Assembly: GCA_030247555.1 (NCBI GenBank)
Contig: JAOTSD010000006.1
Span: 28,556 to 92,555, forward strand
From: Siculibacillus sp.
GTDB lineage: Bacteria; Pseudomonadota; Alphaproteobacteria; Rhizobiales; Ancalomicrobiaceae
DNA: 64,000 nt
Reading direction: 5' to 3'
Shown here in pieces: positions 44,577 through 56,937 of the stretch; positions within the stretch are counted from its first letter, which is position 1, and every line of letters starts with the position of its first letter. The notes beneath the pieces were generated by a model. That model was given only the letters and a program-made list of their open reading frames with translations. It made no database searches and was not told where the DNA came from. Position numbers and translations under genes: made by a program.

Positions 44577-45186
44577 GCCTCGTTCCTCGCGCCACTCGCC
44601 CGAACGCCGTCCGCGGCGATCGACCCGTGCCTCATCTTGCCACGCCACTCATATAGAAAGTCCTACCGATGCGACCAGTTCGCGCACCCTTCCCCCATCG
44701 GTGATTTCCATCCGCGCCCGGTCTTCCGCCCCGTCCGCGCGACCGAGACGGCGCCGAAAGAAGGCCACGACCTTCCGATCGCGCCTCGTCGCGCGGACGG
44801 TGAGCCGGCGAAATCGCCGCGACGGCGCAAAATCGATCCGCCGGAATGATCGGAGGCAGACCCGCCGCCCATCCCTTCGCCGAGCCGCCGCCGCCGCGTG
44901 GAGAGCAGGGGAGCCATGCGAAAACGAGGATCTTTCACGAAAGTCGGATATCTCCTGCGATTCGGGAGGTTTTTCCCCGATTCCCACCAAGGGCGGAAGA
45001 AAGCACTTTTATGTCGGGGATCGGACGACGGGAATTGCCTCCCATCGCGCCGCTTGTTAAGACCTTGGCACAAATGAGGCACCGACGTGGCGACCTGCGG
45101 CACGCGGACGCACCGGTGTCGGTGCCTTTCGAGCGGCCGGCCACGTCCGGCCTTCGGCATCCTCGAGCGGGAGCATACGTCCCCTG
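44577..45186. other. 600-base gap upstream of the liv operon
   Basis: No supported gene. It must hold the flavin reductase promoter and the liv promoter. A sigma-54-like element is at 45065-45081, followed by a leader whose 9-bp arms ggcaccgac (45078-45086) and gtcggtgcc (45118-45126) can pair. An AT-richer block lies at about 44925-45020. I see no riboswitch consensus. Confidence 0.5.
45065..45081 (+). promoter_or_regulatory. Candidate sigma-54 (-24/-12) promoter of livHMGF
   Basis: TTGGCACAAATGAGGCA keeps the invariant GG and GC with the required 10-base spacing, and the TTGGCAC half matches well. The -12 half has AGGC instead of TTGC, which weakens the call. It lies about 105 bases before the livH start. 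Confidence 0.35.
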
Positions 45187-46104
45187 ATGGAAGTATTCCT
45201 CCAACAGCTGATCAACGGTATCACCCTCGGATCGATCTATGGCCTGATCGCAATCGGTTATACGATGGTCTTCGGCATCATCGGCATGGTGAACTTCGCC
45301 CACGGCGACGTGTTCATGGTGTCGGCGTTCATCGCGGTGATCACCTTCCTCGCCCTCACGACCTGGCTCGGCGTCGGGTCCATAGCGATCGTCCTGCTGA
45401 TCTGCCTCGTCGTCGCGATGGTCCTGACCTCGGTGTGGAACTGGGCGATCGAACGGGTCGCCTATCGACCGCTGCGCGGCTCCTTCCGTCTCGCACCCCT
45501 GATCAGCGCCATCGGCATGTCGATCTTCCTGTCGAATTTCGTGCAGGTGACCCAGGGCCCGCGCAACAAGCCGGTGCCGCCGATCCTCAAGGACGTCATC
45601 GTGCTGGTGCAGTCGGAGGTCTATCCGGTGACGATCTCCTACAAGCAGATCATGATCTGGCTGGTGACGGTCGTGCTGCTCGCCGGCTTCTGGTATCTCG
45701 TCCAGAAGACGCCGCTGGGGCGGGCGCAGAGAGCCTGCGAGCAGGATCGCAAGATGGCCTCGCTGCTCGGCATCGACGTCGACCGCACCATCTCGCTGAC
45801 CTTCGTCATGGGCGCCGCGCTCGCCGCCGTCGCCGGTGTCATGTACATGGCCTACTACGGCGTGGTGAGCTTCTCCGACGGCTTCACCCCCGGCGTGAAG
45901 GCCTTCACCGCCGCCGTGCTCGGCGGCATCGGGTCGCTGCCCGGAGCGGTGCTCGGCGGCCTCCTGATCGGCCTCATCGAGGTCTTCTGGTCGGCCTATT
46001 TCACCATCGACTACAAGGACGTCGCGGCGTTCTCGATCCTGGTGGTGGTGCTGATCTTCATGCCGCAGGGCATCCTCGGCAAACCCGAAGTCGAGAAGGT
46101 GTGA
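45187..46104 (+). CDS. livH: Branched-chain amino acid ABC transporter permease LivH
   Basis: Encodes 305 residues with about eight membrane segments. LQQLINGITLGSIYGLIAIGYTMV is the LivH start, and MVNFAHGDVFMV and the EAA-like loop around GRAQRACEQDRKMASLLGID are characteristic; AVLGGIGSLPGAVLGGLLIGLIE is near the end. It forms the membrane channel with LivM. First gene of livHMGF, 4 bases before livM. Confidence 0.95.
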   Translation: MEVFLQQLINGITLGSIYGLIAIGYTMVFGIIGMVNFAHGDVFMVSAFIAVITFLALTTWLGVGSIAIVLLICLVVAMVLTSVWNWAIERVAYRPLRGSFRLAPLISAIGMSIFLSNFVQVTQGPRNKPVPPILKDVIVLVQSEVYPVTISYKQIMIWLVTVVLLAGFWYLVQKTPLGRAQRACEQDRKMASLLGIDVDRTISLTFVMGAALAAVAGVMYMAYYGVVSFSDGFTPGVKAFTAAVLGGIGSLPGAVLGGLLIGLIEVFWSAYFTIDYKDVAAFSILVVVLIFMPQGILGKPEVEKV

Positions 46105-46108
46105 CGCC

Positions 46109-49103
<2,995 letters not shown>

Positions 49104-49118
49104 TCGGGGAAGTCGGAC

Positions 49119-49466
49119 ATGCAAGGCATCATCTACGAAGAACCCTCGATCTGGCTGTTCCTTCTGGTCACCTGCATCATGGGCGGCTGGGGCGCTTGGA
49201 TGACCGGGCGCGCCATGGCCTCGACTTGGCGCCGCTATCCGGTGCTCGTCGCCTATCTGGCGCTGCTGGCGCTGGTGGTGAGATTCATCCACTTCGCCCT
49301 TTTCGGCGGAACTCTCCTGTCGCTGCACTATTACGTCGTCGACCTCATCGTGGTGCAGTTCATCGGCGCCGTCGGCTACCGTATGACCCGCGTCGCCCAG
49401 ATGACCGCCAAATACCGTTGGCTCTATTCGCCCGACGGTCCGCTCCATTGGAAGGAGCGCGTCTGA
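49119..49466 (+). CDS. Small membrane protein at the end of the liv operon
   Basis: Encodes 115 residues with three hydrophobic segments (about 9-30, 42-62, 66-90) and a basic C-terminus (YRWLYSPDGPLHWKERV). I recall a family of unknown function in this place behind livF in related bacteria, so it may assist the transporter. It begins 15 bases after livF, within the operon. Confidence 0.75.
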   Translation: MQGIIYEEPSIWLFLLVTCIMGGWGAWMTGRAMASTWRRYPVLVAYLALLALVVRFIHFALFGGTLLSLHYYVVDLIVVQFIGAVGYRMTRVAQMTAKYRWLYSPDGPLHWKERV

Positions 49467-50018
49467 AGCCGGCGGCTTCGGGCGCCTCCCCCCCCCCGCT
49501 TCGGCGGGCCTCACCATCGCCGGCCAAAGGCCGCGGGTGACTCGACGAAGCGACCGTGAGACCCCGCTCTTCTCGCATCCGCGAAGTCGTCGGCTTCGCG
49601 GATGAAGAAGTTCGCCGTCGCCGACAAATCGTGAAAGCCTCGGAAAAGCGCCGTTCATCGCGTCCACGACGCTCCGTGGCGCAACAATTCCTATCGCACT
49701 GCACAATTGTTCGGCAGCCATCTCCTCCGCCGGTCACCATCTTCTTGTGAAGCGCTCTTTTTGCGCAAGAAAGGGGATGACAACGGCACGGAAGCGGGAG
49801 AGAGTACGCCCATCGGAGCCGCGCCCCGCTTCCGCGGGAGGCGCGCGGGGGCGGTTCCAACCGACGGTCCGGCCGATCCGGTCATGGCCCGTCGCCCCCT
49901 CCTCTCCCCGAGGAGGGACACCCCCGATACGCGCTCCGGAGGGGACGCTTCATGCGGTCCTCACCGGGTTGGGCGTTGAAACGACGTTCGTCGAAGAACG
50001 ATGGAGAGGAGTATTCCC
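49467..50018. other. Gap between the liv operon and the binding-protein gene
   Basis: About 550 bases without a supported gene. Holds a hairpin at 49576-49604 (possible terminator of the liv operon) and an inverted repeat aacaatt...aattgtt (49683-49689 and 49705-49711) in an AT-rich patch that may be an operator. A palindromic TTGCGCAA lies near 49758. The binding-protein gene likely has its own promoter here. Confidence 0.5.
49576..49604 (+). terminator. Hairpin after the liv operon
   Basis: A perfect 11-bp stem (catccgcgaag / cttcgcggatg) with a 7-base loop. The tail is A-rich rather than T-rich on the + strand, so the termination role is uncertain. Confidence 0.4.
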
Positions 50019-51134
50019 ATGCAGAAGATGTGGTTGTCCGGCCTGGTTCTGGCCGCCGGTCTCGCTTGGTCCGGCGCTGCGTACGCCGACATCAAGCTCG
50101 GTGTCGCCGGCCCGATCACCGGCCCGAACGCCGCCTTCGGCGCCCAGCTCAAGAACGGCACCGAGCAGGCCGTGGCCGACATCAACGCGGCCGGCGGCAT
50201 CCTCGGCCAGAAGATCGTCATGACCGTCGGCGACGACGTCTCCGATCCGAAACAGGGCGTGTCCGTCGCCAACAAGTTCGTCGGTGACGGCGTCAAGTGG
50301 GTCGTCGGTCACTTCAACTCCGGCGTGACCATGCCGACCTCGGAGATCTTCGCCGAGAACGGCATCCTGCAGATCACCCCCTCGGCCACCAACCCGAAGA
50401 TCACCGAACGCGGCCTGTGGAACATCTTCCGCACCTGCGGCCGTGACGACCAGCAGGGCAAGCTGTGGTCCGACTACACGGTCAAGAACCTCAAGGGCAA
50501 GAAGATCGCCGTCGTCCACGACAAGACCACCTACGGTCAGGGCCTCGCCGACGCCGCCAAGGGCTTCATGAACGCCGCCGGCGTCAAGGAAGTTCTCTAT
50601 GAAGGCATCAACGCCGGTGAGAAGGACTATTCGGCGCTGGTCACCAAGATCAAGGCGTCGGGCGCCGACGTCGTGATGTGGGGCGGCCTGCACACCGAAG
50701 GCGGCCTGATCATCCGCCAGATGCGCGACCAGGGCCTCAAGACGCAGATGCTCTCGGGTGACGGCATCACCTCGGCCGAGTTCGCCACCATCGGCGGCGA
50801 AGGCGTGGTCGGCACCCTGATGTCCTTCGGCCCGGATCCGCTGAAGAACGCCGCCGCCAAGGACGTCGTCGCCAAGTTCCGCGCCAACAAGTACGAGCCG
50901 GAGGCCTACACCCTCTACTCCTACGCCGCGGTTCAGATCATGAAGCAGGCGGCCGAGAAGGCCAACTCGCTCGACCCGAAGAAGATGGCCGAAGTGATGC
51001 ACTCGGGCATGACCTTCAAGACCGTGCTCGGCGACATCGCCTACGACAAGAAGGGCGACCGCAAGGACGTCGACTACGTCATGTACACTTGGAAGAAGGC
51101 CGCGGACGGCAAGATCGTCTACGAAGCCGACTGA
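50019..51134 (+). CDS. Branched-chain amino acid ABC transporter substrate-binding protein
   Basis: Encodes 371 residues of the LivJ/LivK fold. The signal peptide is about 1-24 (cleavage AAYA-DIKLG). GVAGPITGPNAAFGAQLKNGTEQA and INAAGGILGQKIVM are at the N-terminal lobe, with the ligand-binding region around FNSGVTMPTSEIF and CGRDDQQG. It delivers Leu, Ile, Val or a related amino acid to LivHMGF. GGAGAGGAGT gives a very strong ribosome site 8 bases before the ATG; codon use is highly biased. The gene ends with a clear terminator. Confidence 0.94.
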   Translation: MQKMWLSGLVLAAGLAWSGAAYADIKLGVAGPITGPNAAFGAQLKNGTEQAVADINAAGGILGQKIVMTVGDDVSDPKQGVSVANKFVGDGVKWVVGHFNSGVTMPTSEIFAENGILQITPSATNPKITERGLWNIFRTCGRDDQQGKLWSDYTVKNLKGKKIAVVHDKTTYGQGLADAAKGFMNAAGVKEVLYEGINAGEKDYSALVTKIKASGADVVMWGGLHTEGGLIIRQMRDQGLKTQMLSGDGITSAEFATIGGEGVVGTLMSFGPDPLKNAAAKDVVAKFRANKYEPEAYTLYSYAAVQIMKQAAEKANSLDPKKMAEVMHSGMTFKTVLGDIAYDKKGDRKDVDYVMYTWKKAADGKIVYEAD

Positions 51135-51180
51135 TCGAGTGAGAACCGGGGAGGCCCCGCCGCCCCGACCGACCTCTTCG

Positions 51181-51210
51181 AACCGCCGCGCGGGCGACCG
51201 CGCGGCGGTT
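51181..51210 (+). terminator. Intrinsic terminator after the binding-protein gene
   Basis: A perfect 12-bp stem (aaccgccgcgcg / cgcgcggcggtt) with a 6-base loop, followed by tcgtctttcc. Confidence 0.8.
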
Positions 51211-51336
51211 TCGTCTTTCCGAACGACCCCGTACCTCCCGACACGCCCCACGAAGACGGCTCGGCGAGGTCCGAACGGATGCCATCGGATCGAAATCCGC
51301 ACTAAGCTCGCCACGTCGTCCAGCGGAGAGAATCGC

Positions 51337-52377
51337 GTGCGTCGCGCCGGTCCGACCAATTCCATCCTCGATGTCGCCGGCCTCACCGTCGGCCACGCCC
51401 ACGACCGTCGGCTCGGCTCCGGCGTCTCGGTGGTGATCGCCGATCGGCCTTCGATCGCCGCCGTCCACGTCATGGGCGGCGCGCCGGGCACCCGCGACAC
51501 CGATCTGTTGGCCCCGGAGGAGACCGTCGAACGCGTCGACGCGCTGGTGCTGTCCGGCGGCTCGGCCTTCGGCCTCGATGCGGCGAGCGGCGTGCAGGCC
51601 TGGCTCAGGGCGCAGGGCCGCGGTTTCGCCGTCGGCGACGTGCGCGTGCCGATCGTTCCGGCTGCGATCCTCTTCGACCTGATGAACGGCGGCGACAAGA
51701 ATTGGGGCCGCCACCCGCCCTATCGCGACCTCGGCTGGGCCGCCGCCGAAGACGCCGACGACAGCCCCTTTCCGCTCGGCACCATCGGCGCCGGCTACGG
51801 CTGCACCACCGCCGACCTGATCGGCGGCCTCGGCTCGGCCTCGCAGGTCACCGCCGCCGGCCACACCGTGGCGGCGCTGGTCGCGGTCAATGCCGTCGGC
51901 TCGGCGGTGATCGGCGACACCGGCCGCTTCTGGGCCGCCCCCCACGAGATCGGCGACGAGTTCGGCGGTCTCGGAGCGCCCTCGCGTTGGCCCGAAGACG
52001 CCATGGCCCCCAAACTCAAGGGCACCGTGCCGCGGGCCGGCACGGCCACCACCATCGCGGTGATCGCCACCGACGCGGATCTCACCAAGGCGCAGGCCAA
52101 ACGCCTCGCCATCCAGGCTCACGACGGCTTCGCCCGCGCCCTGTGGCCGACACACACCCCGCTCGACGGCGACCTCGTCTTCGCAATGTCGACCGGCGAA
52201 CGCCCTCTCGACGAGCCGCTCGCCGACATGGTCGGCCTCGGCATCGCCGCCGCCGAGGTCATGGCGCGCGCCATCGCCCGCGGCGTCCACGCGGCGCGCC
52301 CGAAGCCCTACGACACGCTGCCCACATGGGAGGACCTGTGGGACGACGACGGGCCTATTCCGCAGCTCGTGCTGTGA
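51337..52377 (+). CDS. P1 (S58/DmpA) family peptidase
   Basis: Encodes 346 residues from a GTG at 51337 with GGAGAG upstream. Family parts: NSILDVAGLTVGHAHD, a DTDLLAPEETVERVDALVLSGGSAFGLDAASG block read in two, GYGCTTADLIGGLGSAS, and VAALVAVNAVGSAVIG, where the self-processing nucleophile of S58 enzymes is expected. DmpA-type enzymes are N-terminal nucleophile aminopeptidases acting on D-Ala or beta-Ala peptides and cleave themselves into two chains; the exact cut site is not certain here. Its end overlaps the convergent IOR gene by 23 bases. Confidence 0.85.
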   Translation: MRRAGPTNSILDVAGLTVGHAHDRRLGSGVSVVIADRPSIAAVHVMGGAPGTRDTDLLAPEETVERVDALVLSGGSAFGLDAASGVQAWLRAQGRGFAVGDVRVPIVPAAILFDLMNGGDKNWGRHPPYRDLGWAAAEDADDSPFPLGTIGAGYGCTTADLIGGLGSASQVTAAGHTVAALVAVNAVGSAVIGDTGRFWAAPHEIGDEFGGLGAPSRWPEDAMAPKLKGTVPRAGTATTIAVIATDADLTKAQAKRLAIQAHDGFARALWPTHTPLDGDLVFAMSTGERPLDEPLADMVGLGIAAAEVMARAIARGVHAARPKPYDTLPTWEDLWDDDGPIPQLVL

Positions 52378-55300
52378 CCGCCTCTGACCGATCGAACTTC
52401 GCCAGTACCTCGTCGCGCGTCGCCAGCGCCCGCGCCATACCCGCGTCCTTCACCGGCCCGTAGCCCCGCGCCTCGCGCGGCCAACGGGCGAGATCGGCGA
52501 GGAGATCCATCCGCGCCTCGGCACCGTCGCGCTCGAGCTCCGCCGCCATCCGCTCGACGTCGGCGCGGAAGGCGTCGCGCAGCCGCCGCTCGGTCCGGCG
52601 TTCGGCGGTGTGGCCGAAGGGATCGACGACGCTGCCGCGCAGCCGCCGCAGGCTCGCCATCACCCGCATCGCCGTCAGGATCCACGGGCCGAAGCTCGAT
52701 TTCCTCGGCCGCCCGGTCGCCGGATCGTGGCGGGCGAAGAAGGGGGGCGCCATGACGTGACGCACGGCGGTCACCCCCTCGAAGGTCTGGGCGATCCGCG
52801 CCGCGAAGGCCGGGTCGACATGGTGGCGCGCCACCTCGTACTCGTCCTTGATCGCCGTGACCCGGTGGAGCATCTCCATCGCCGCCCGTGTCAGGCTCTC
52901 CGATCCCGGCAGGGCGGACGCCTCCGCCCGGCGCAACCGCGCGATCCGGGCGCGGAAATCGTCGGCGAGACGGCGGTCGTGGTAGGCGACGAGGTCGGCG
53001 GCGAGGAAATCGAGCCGTTCGTCGAGGGGCAGGCTCGCCGGATCGACGCTCGGACGCGGCTCGACCAGCGCCGCCACCCGCTCCGGCGCGGCGATCAGCG
53101 CCCGCCCCACCGCCAGCGCCGCGAGATTGGCCTCCACCGCCGCCCCGTTCAACCGCACCGCCGTCTCCAATGCGGTGAAGGTGATCGGCAGATCGCCCGC
53201 CTGCGCCGCCGCGCCGATCAGGATCATGTTGACGTAGAGCGCATCGCCGAAGAGTCGCTCGGCGAGATCGCCGGCATCGAAGATCCGGAAGCGCGCCGCC
53301 ACTTCTTCCAGCGTCTGCGCCAATCGCCCGGCCTGGAACGTCTGGGTCTGGCGCAGGACGAACTCCGCCGTCGGCACGACCCGGCCGTTGGCGAAGACCG
53401 CGGTGCGCTTCGGCGAAGCCATCGCCAGTTGTTCGGCCCCCGCCGCCACCAGCATGTCGGCGGCGATCAACACGTCGAGCGAGGCGGTCGGCACCCGCGG
53501 TCCCTCGATCGGATCGGCGAGGCGCGCCACCCGCACGTGACTGGTCACCGGGCCGCCCTTCTGGGCGAGGCCGGTCATGTCGAGGGTCGCCGTGTCGAGC
53601 CCGTCGACGTGCGCCGCCATGGCCAGCACCGCCGCCGCGGTGGTCACACCCATGCCGCCGATACCGGCGACGAGCAGATTGTGGACACCTTGAAGCCGCG
53701 CCGCGACCGGTGCCGGCAGATCGCCGGCGAGCTCGGCCGGATCGAGGCGCGTGCCGGAGCGCTTCAGGTGTCCGCCGATCACCTCGACGAAGGACGGACA
53801 AAAGCCGGTCTCGCAGGAGAAGTCCTTGTTGCAGTTGCCCTGATTGATCCGCCGCTTGCGGCCGAAGGCGGTCTCGACCGGCTCCACCGCGACGCAGTTC
53901 GACTGCTTCGAGCAATCGCCGCAGTCCTCGCAGACCCGGTCGTTGATGAACAGCCGCTTGGCCGGATCGGGGTAGGTGCCCTTTTTGCGCCGGCGCCGCT
54001 TCTCCGCCGCGCAGACCTGGTCGTAGATCAGCACGGTGCAGCCGGGCACTTTCGCCAGTTCCGCCTCGACGAGCAGCAGTTCTTCCCGCGGCCGGATCTC
54101 GACGAAGGGGGCGAAGCCGCTCCGCGTCCCGTATTTGTCGGGGTCGTCGGCGACGACGACGATCCGCGCCGCCCCTTCGGCCTCGAGCTGTCGCGTGAGC
54201 TGCGGCACGGTCAACAGGCCGTCGACGTGCTGCCCGCCGGTCATGGCGACCGCGTCGTTGAACAGGATCTTGTAGGTGATCGGCACCTTCGCCGCTATCG
54301 ACTGGCGGATCGCCATCAGGCCGGAGTGGAAATAGGTGCCGTCGCCGAGATTGGCGAACATGTGCGGGACCCGGGTGAACGGCGCCTGCCCGACCCATGG
54401 CACCCCCTCCCCGCCCATGGCGGTGAGCCCCTCGGTGGTGCGCTCGGCGATCTCGGTCATGGCGTGGCAGCCGATACCCGGCATCGAGCGCGCGCCCTCG
54501 GGGGTCTTCGTCGAGATGTTGTGCGGGCAGCCCGAGCAGAAGTAGGGCGAGCGCCGCGCGTCCGCCGCGTGCCCCACCGCCCACATGGTCTGCTGGACGA
54601 GGCCGTCCGCCGCCGCCCGCGCCCGCTCGTCCTCCGACAATCCGGGGACCACCGCCATCAGCGCCGGCACGATGTCGGCGGCCGACAGTTCCTTGATGGC
54701 CGAGAGGAAGGGCTCGCCGTCCGGCGTCGCCTTGCCCCAGATGCGCGGCCTCTGGTGATCCGGCCAGTGATAGGCCAGTTCCTTGATCTGCGGCTCCATC
54801 AGCGCCCGCTTGTGCTCGACGACGACGAGGCGTTCGAGACCGCGTGCGAAAGTTCCGAGGCCGACCGGCTCCAGCGGCCAACTCATGCCGACCTTGTAGA
54901 TGGCGATGCCGAGCCGCGCCGCCTGGGTGTCGTCGATGCCGATCAGGGCCAGCGCCTGCCTGAGGTCGCGATAGGCCTTTCCGGTGGCGACGAACCCGAC
55001 CCGCGGCCGCTTCGAACCGAAGGCGAGGCGGTCGATCCGATTGGCACGGGCGTGGGCGATCGCCGCCGGCAGGCGGATCTCGCGTACCGAGCGTTCGTTG
55101 TCGAGCCGCGCCTTCAGCGTCATCGGCCGGTCGACGGCGTCGCGCCCGCGCGGGTCGAACTCGGCCCGCGGCGTGCGGAAGCGATGGCGATCGAGCCCGA
55201 CGTCGACGATGCCGGAGGAATCCATCGTGTCGGCGACCGCGATCATCGACACCCACAGCCCCGACCAGCGCGACAGCTCGAGCCCGTAGAGGCCGAAGTC

Positions 55301-55837
55301 GACCACGTCCTGCAGATCCGCCGGATTGAGCACCGGGATCTCGCAGTCGATGAACTGGAACTCGGACTGGCAGGCGACGGTGGAGGATTTCGCCAGATGA
55401 TCGTCGCCGGCCACCGCCAACACGCCGCCGTGACGCGCCGTGCCGGACTGATTGGCGTGCTTGAAGACGTCGGTGGACCGATCGACGCCCGGCGCCTTGC
55501 CGTACCAGATGCCGAAGACGCCGTCCTGGGCCGCCTCCACGACCTTCTGCGACCCCCAGACAGCCGTCGCCGCCAACTCCTCGTTGACGCCGGGGGTGAA
55601 GACGATGCCGTGGGCGTCCAGGTCGCGTCGGGCGGCGACCAGTTGCTGGTCGTAGCCGGCGAGCGGCGAGCCGCGATAGCCCGATATGAAGCCGCGTGTC
55701 GACAGGCCGGCTTCGCGGTCGAGCCGCACCCGGTCGAGCGGCAGGCGCACCAGCGCCTGGATGCCGGTGATGTAGACCCGGCCACGGTCGAGGACGTATT
55801 TGTCGGCGAGCGATACGGGTCTGACGGCACCGTTCAT
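52355..55837 (-). CDS. Indolepyruvate ferredoxin oxidoreductase, fused alpha-beta
   Basis: Encodes 1160 residues, a single-chain form in which IorA- and IorB-like parts are joined. The N-terminal pyruvate:ferredoxin-like region (about 15-350) has FISGYRGSPLAGYD and FTPGVNEELAATA. The TPP-binding part (about 425-620) has CSGCPHNIS and GDGTYFHSGL. An Fe-S segment follows (CEDCGDCSKQSNC and NQGNCNKDFSC, about 660-710). The C-terminal gamma-like domain has VAGIGGMGVTTAAAVL (about 757). It oxidises aryl- or branched-chain 2-oxo acids made by transamination. GGGAGG lies 7 bases before the ATG at 55837. Divergent from an Lrp/AsnC gene, a common regulator pairing. Confidence 0.9.
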   Translation of the reverse strand: MNGAVRPVSLADKYVLDRGRVYITGIQALVRLPLDRVRLDREAGLSTRGFISGYRGSPLAGYDQQLVAARRDLDAHGIVFTPGVNEELAATAVWGSQKVVEAAQDGVFGIWYGKAPGVDRSTDVFKHANQSGTARHGGVLAVAGDDHLAKSSTVACQSEFQFIDCEIPVLNPADLQDVVDFGLYGLELSRWSGLWVSMIAVADTMDSSGIVDVGLDRHRFRTPRAEFDPRGRDAVDRPMTLKARLDNERSVREIRLPAAIAHARANRIDRLAFGSKRPRVGFVATGKAYRDLRQALALIGIDDTQAARLGIAIYKVGMSWPLEPVGLGTFARGLERLVVVEHKRALMEPQIKELAYHWPDHQRPRIWGKATPDGEPFLSAIKELSAADIVPALMAVVPGLSEDERARAAADGLVQQTMWAVGHAADARRSPYFCSGCPHNISTKTPEGARSMPGIGCHAMTEIAERTTEGLTAMGGEGVPWVGQAPFTRVPHMFANLGDGTYFHSGLMAIRQSIAAKVPITYKILFNDAVAMTGGQHVDGLLTVPQLTRQLEAEGAARIVVVADDPDKYGTRSGFAPFVEIRPREELLLVEAELAKVPGCTVLIYDQVCAAEKRRRRKKGTYPDPAKRLFINDRVCEDCGDCSKQSNCVAVEPVETAFGRKRRINQGNCNKDFSCETGFCPSFVEVIGGHLKRSGTRLDPAELAGDLPAPVAARLQGVHNLLVAGIGGMGVTTAAAVLAMAAHVDGLDTATLDMTGLAQKGGPVTSHVRVARLADPIEGPRVPTASLDVLIAADMLVAAGAEQLAMASPKRTAVFANGRVVPTAEFVLRQTQTFQAGRLAQTLEEVAARFRIFDAGDLAERLFGDALYVNMILIGAAAQAGDLPITFTALETAVRLNGAAVEANLAALAVGRALIAAPERVAALVEPRPSVDPASLPLDERLDFLAADLVAYHDRRLADDFRARIARLRRAEASALPGSESLTRAAMEMLHRVTAIKDEYEVARHHVDPAFAARIAQTFEGVTAVRHVMAPPFFARHDPATGRPRKSSFGPWILTAMRVMASLRRLRGSVVDPFGHTAERRTERRLRDAFRADVERMAAELERDGAEARMDLLADLARWPREARGYGPVKDAGMARALATRDEVLAKFDRSEAVTARAAE

Positions 55838-56053
55838 CGGCGTTCCTCCCTGGCACGGTTCCTCTGCCGTTCCCCGGGTCACGGTGTCTCATGCACCGAT
55901 TCTCGAACCGGGATAACGGCCGGGTCGTCGAGCGTCACGAGTTGTGCACGGACGACCTAAGTCGAACCAGAATACACCTTCGCTGTGGCGAAATCCGTGC
56001 TACGTTGCCCGCCCGAACGCCGGTCTGCGTCGGTTTCTTCCAGGTGAAGCGGG

Positions 56054-56533
56054 ATGGCGGAAAAGATTCTCCTCGACGCCCACGACGTCCGCATCCTTCG
56101 GGTGCTCCAGCGCGACGCTTCTCTGGCGATCGCCGACATCGCCAAGGAAGCCGGCATGAGCCAGACGCCGTGCTGGCGCCGCATCAAGCGGATGAAGGAC
56201 GCCGGCGTCATCAAACAGATCGCCGCCCTGGTCGACCGCGAGGCGGTCGGGCTCGAATTCGTCGTCTACACCTTCGTCAAGCTCGGCGTTCCCTCGCTCG
56301 ACAACATGACCGAGTTCGACCGCAAGGTCGCCACCTGGCCCGAGGTCATCACCTGCGAGCGCGTCACCGGCGCGGTCGACTACCTGATCAAGGTGGTGGC
56401 CGAGGACATGAAGTCCTACGACAACTTCCTGCGGATGAAGCTGCTCGACAACAACCTCGTCACCGACGTCCAGTCGCACATCGTCGTCGCCACGGTGAAG
56501 GAGACCCCGAGCCTGCCGCTGCGGGAGAATTGA
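56054..56533 (+). CDS. Lrp/AsnC family transcriptional regulator
   Basis: Encodes 159 residues. An N-terminal HTH (about 5-65) has DVRILRVLQRDASLAIADIAKEAGMSQTPCWRRIKRM (read in parts) and the C-terminal RAM ligand domain has VVYTFVKLGV, ERVTGAVDYLIKVV and MKSYDNFLRMKL. It is divergent from the fused IOR gene with a 216-base gap and likely controls it in answer to an amino acid. The ATG at 56054 follows AAGCGGG. Confidence 0.92.
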   Translation: MAEKILLDAHDVRILRVLQRDASLAIADIAKEAGMSQTPCWRRIKRMKDAGVIKQIAALVDREAVGLEFVVYTFVKLGVPSLDNMTEFDRKVATWPEVITCERVTGAVDYLIKVVAEDMKSYDNFLRMKLLDNNLVTDVQSHIVVATVKETPSLPLREN

Positions 56534-56575
56534 TCGGTTCGAGGCGCCGCGCCTTGCGCCGCGCCGTGCGCTCCG

Positions 56576-56911
56576 TCAGTCGCGGCCGTTCGGCTCGCCG
56601 CCGCCGAGGTCCGAGGGCGCGTCGTGATGGTGGTGAGGGTTCGCCGCGCGGGCACGCCCCGGTCTGCGGTCGGCATCGTCGCGATGACCGGACGCGATCT
56701 CGACCCCGCCGGAGCCGTCCCCCGGGAAATGCCTCTCCACCCGCTCGCCGCGCAGGCCGAGAAGGCCGACCACCACCAGCACGGCGCCGAGGACGTGCGC
56801 CGGCCAGGCGGCGCGGACACCGGTGACGAGCCCTTCGCCGACCGCCAGGGTGAGGCCGGAGACCGCCAGGCCGAGGCCGATCAGGAAAAGCGCGACGCGC
56901 CGATCGCCCAT
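56576..56911 (-). CDS. Small membrane protein of unknown function
   Basis: Encodes 111 residues. Two hydrophobic segments (about 8-28 and 34-58) are followed by a polar, His- and Asp-rich C-terminal tail (NPHHHHDAPSD near residue 92), which could bind metal. A GGAGAGG site lies before the ATG at 56911. Family not recognised. It is third in a row on this strand after the DadA-like gene and another small membrane protein. Confidence 0.6.
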   Translation of the reverse strand: MGDRRVALFLIGLGLAVSGLTLAVGEGLVTGVRAAWPAHVLGAVLVVVGLLGLRGERVERHFPGDGSGGVEIASGHRDDADRRPGRARAANPHHHHDAPSDLGGGEPNGRD

Positions 56912-56937
56912 GCCCCCATCCTCTCCGCCACCCGTGG

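Noticed and set aside
52610..55960. A 1116-codon open frame on the + strand opposite the IOR gene
   Set aside because: It is a shadow of the GC-rich IOR gene; its composition is His/Arg/Asp-rich with no family match, while the minus strand carries clear Fe-S and TPP motifs.
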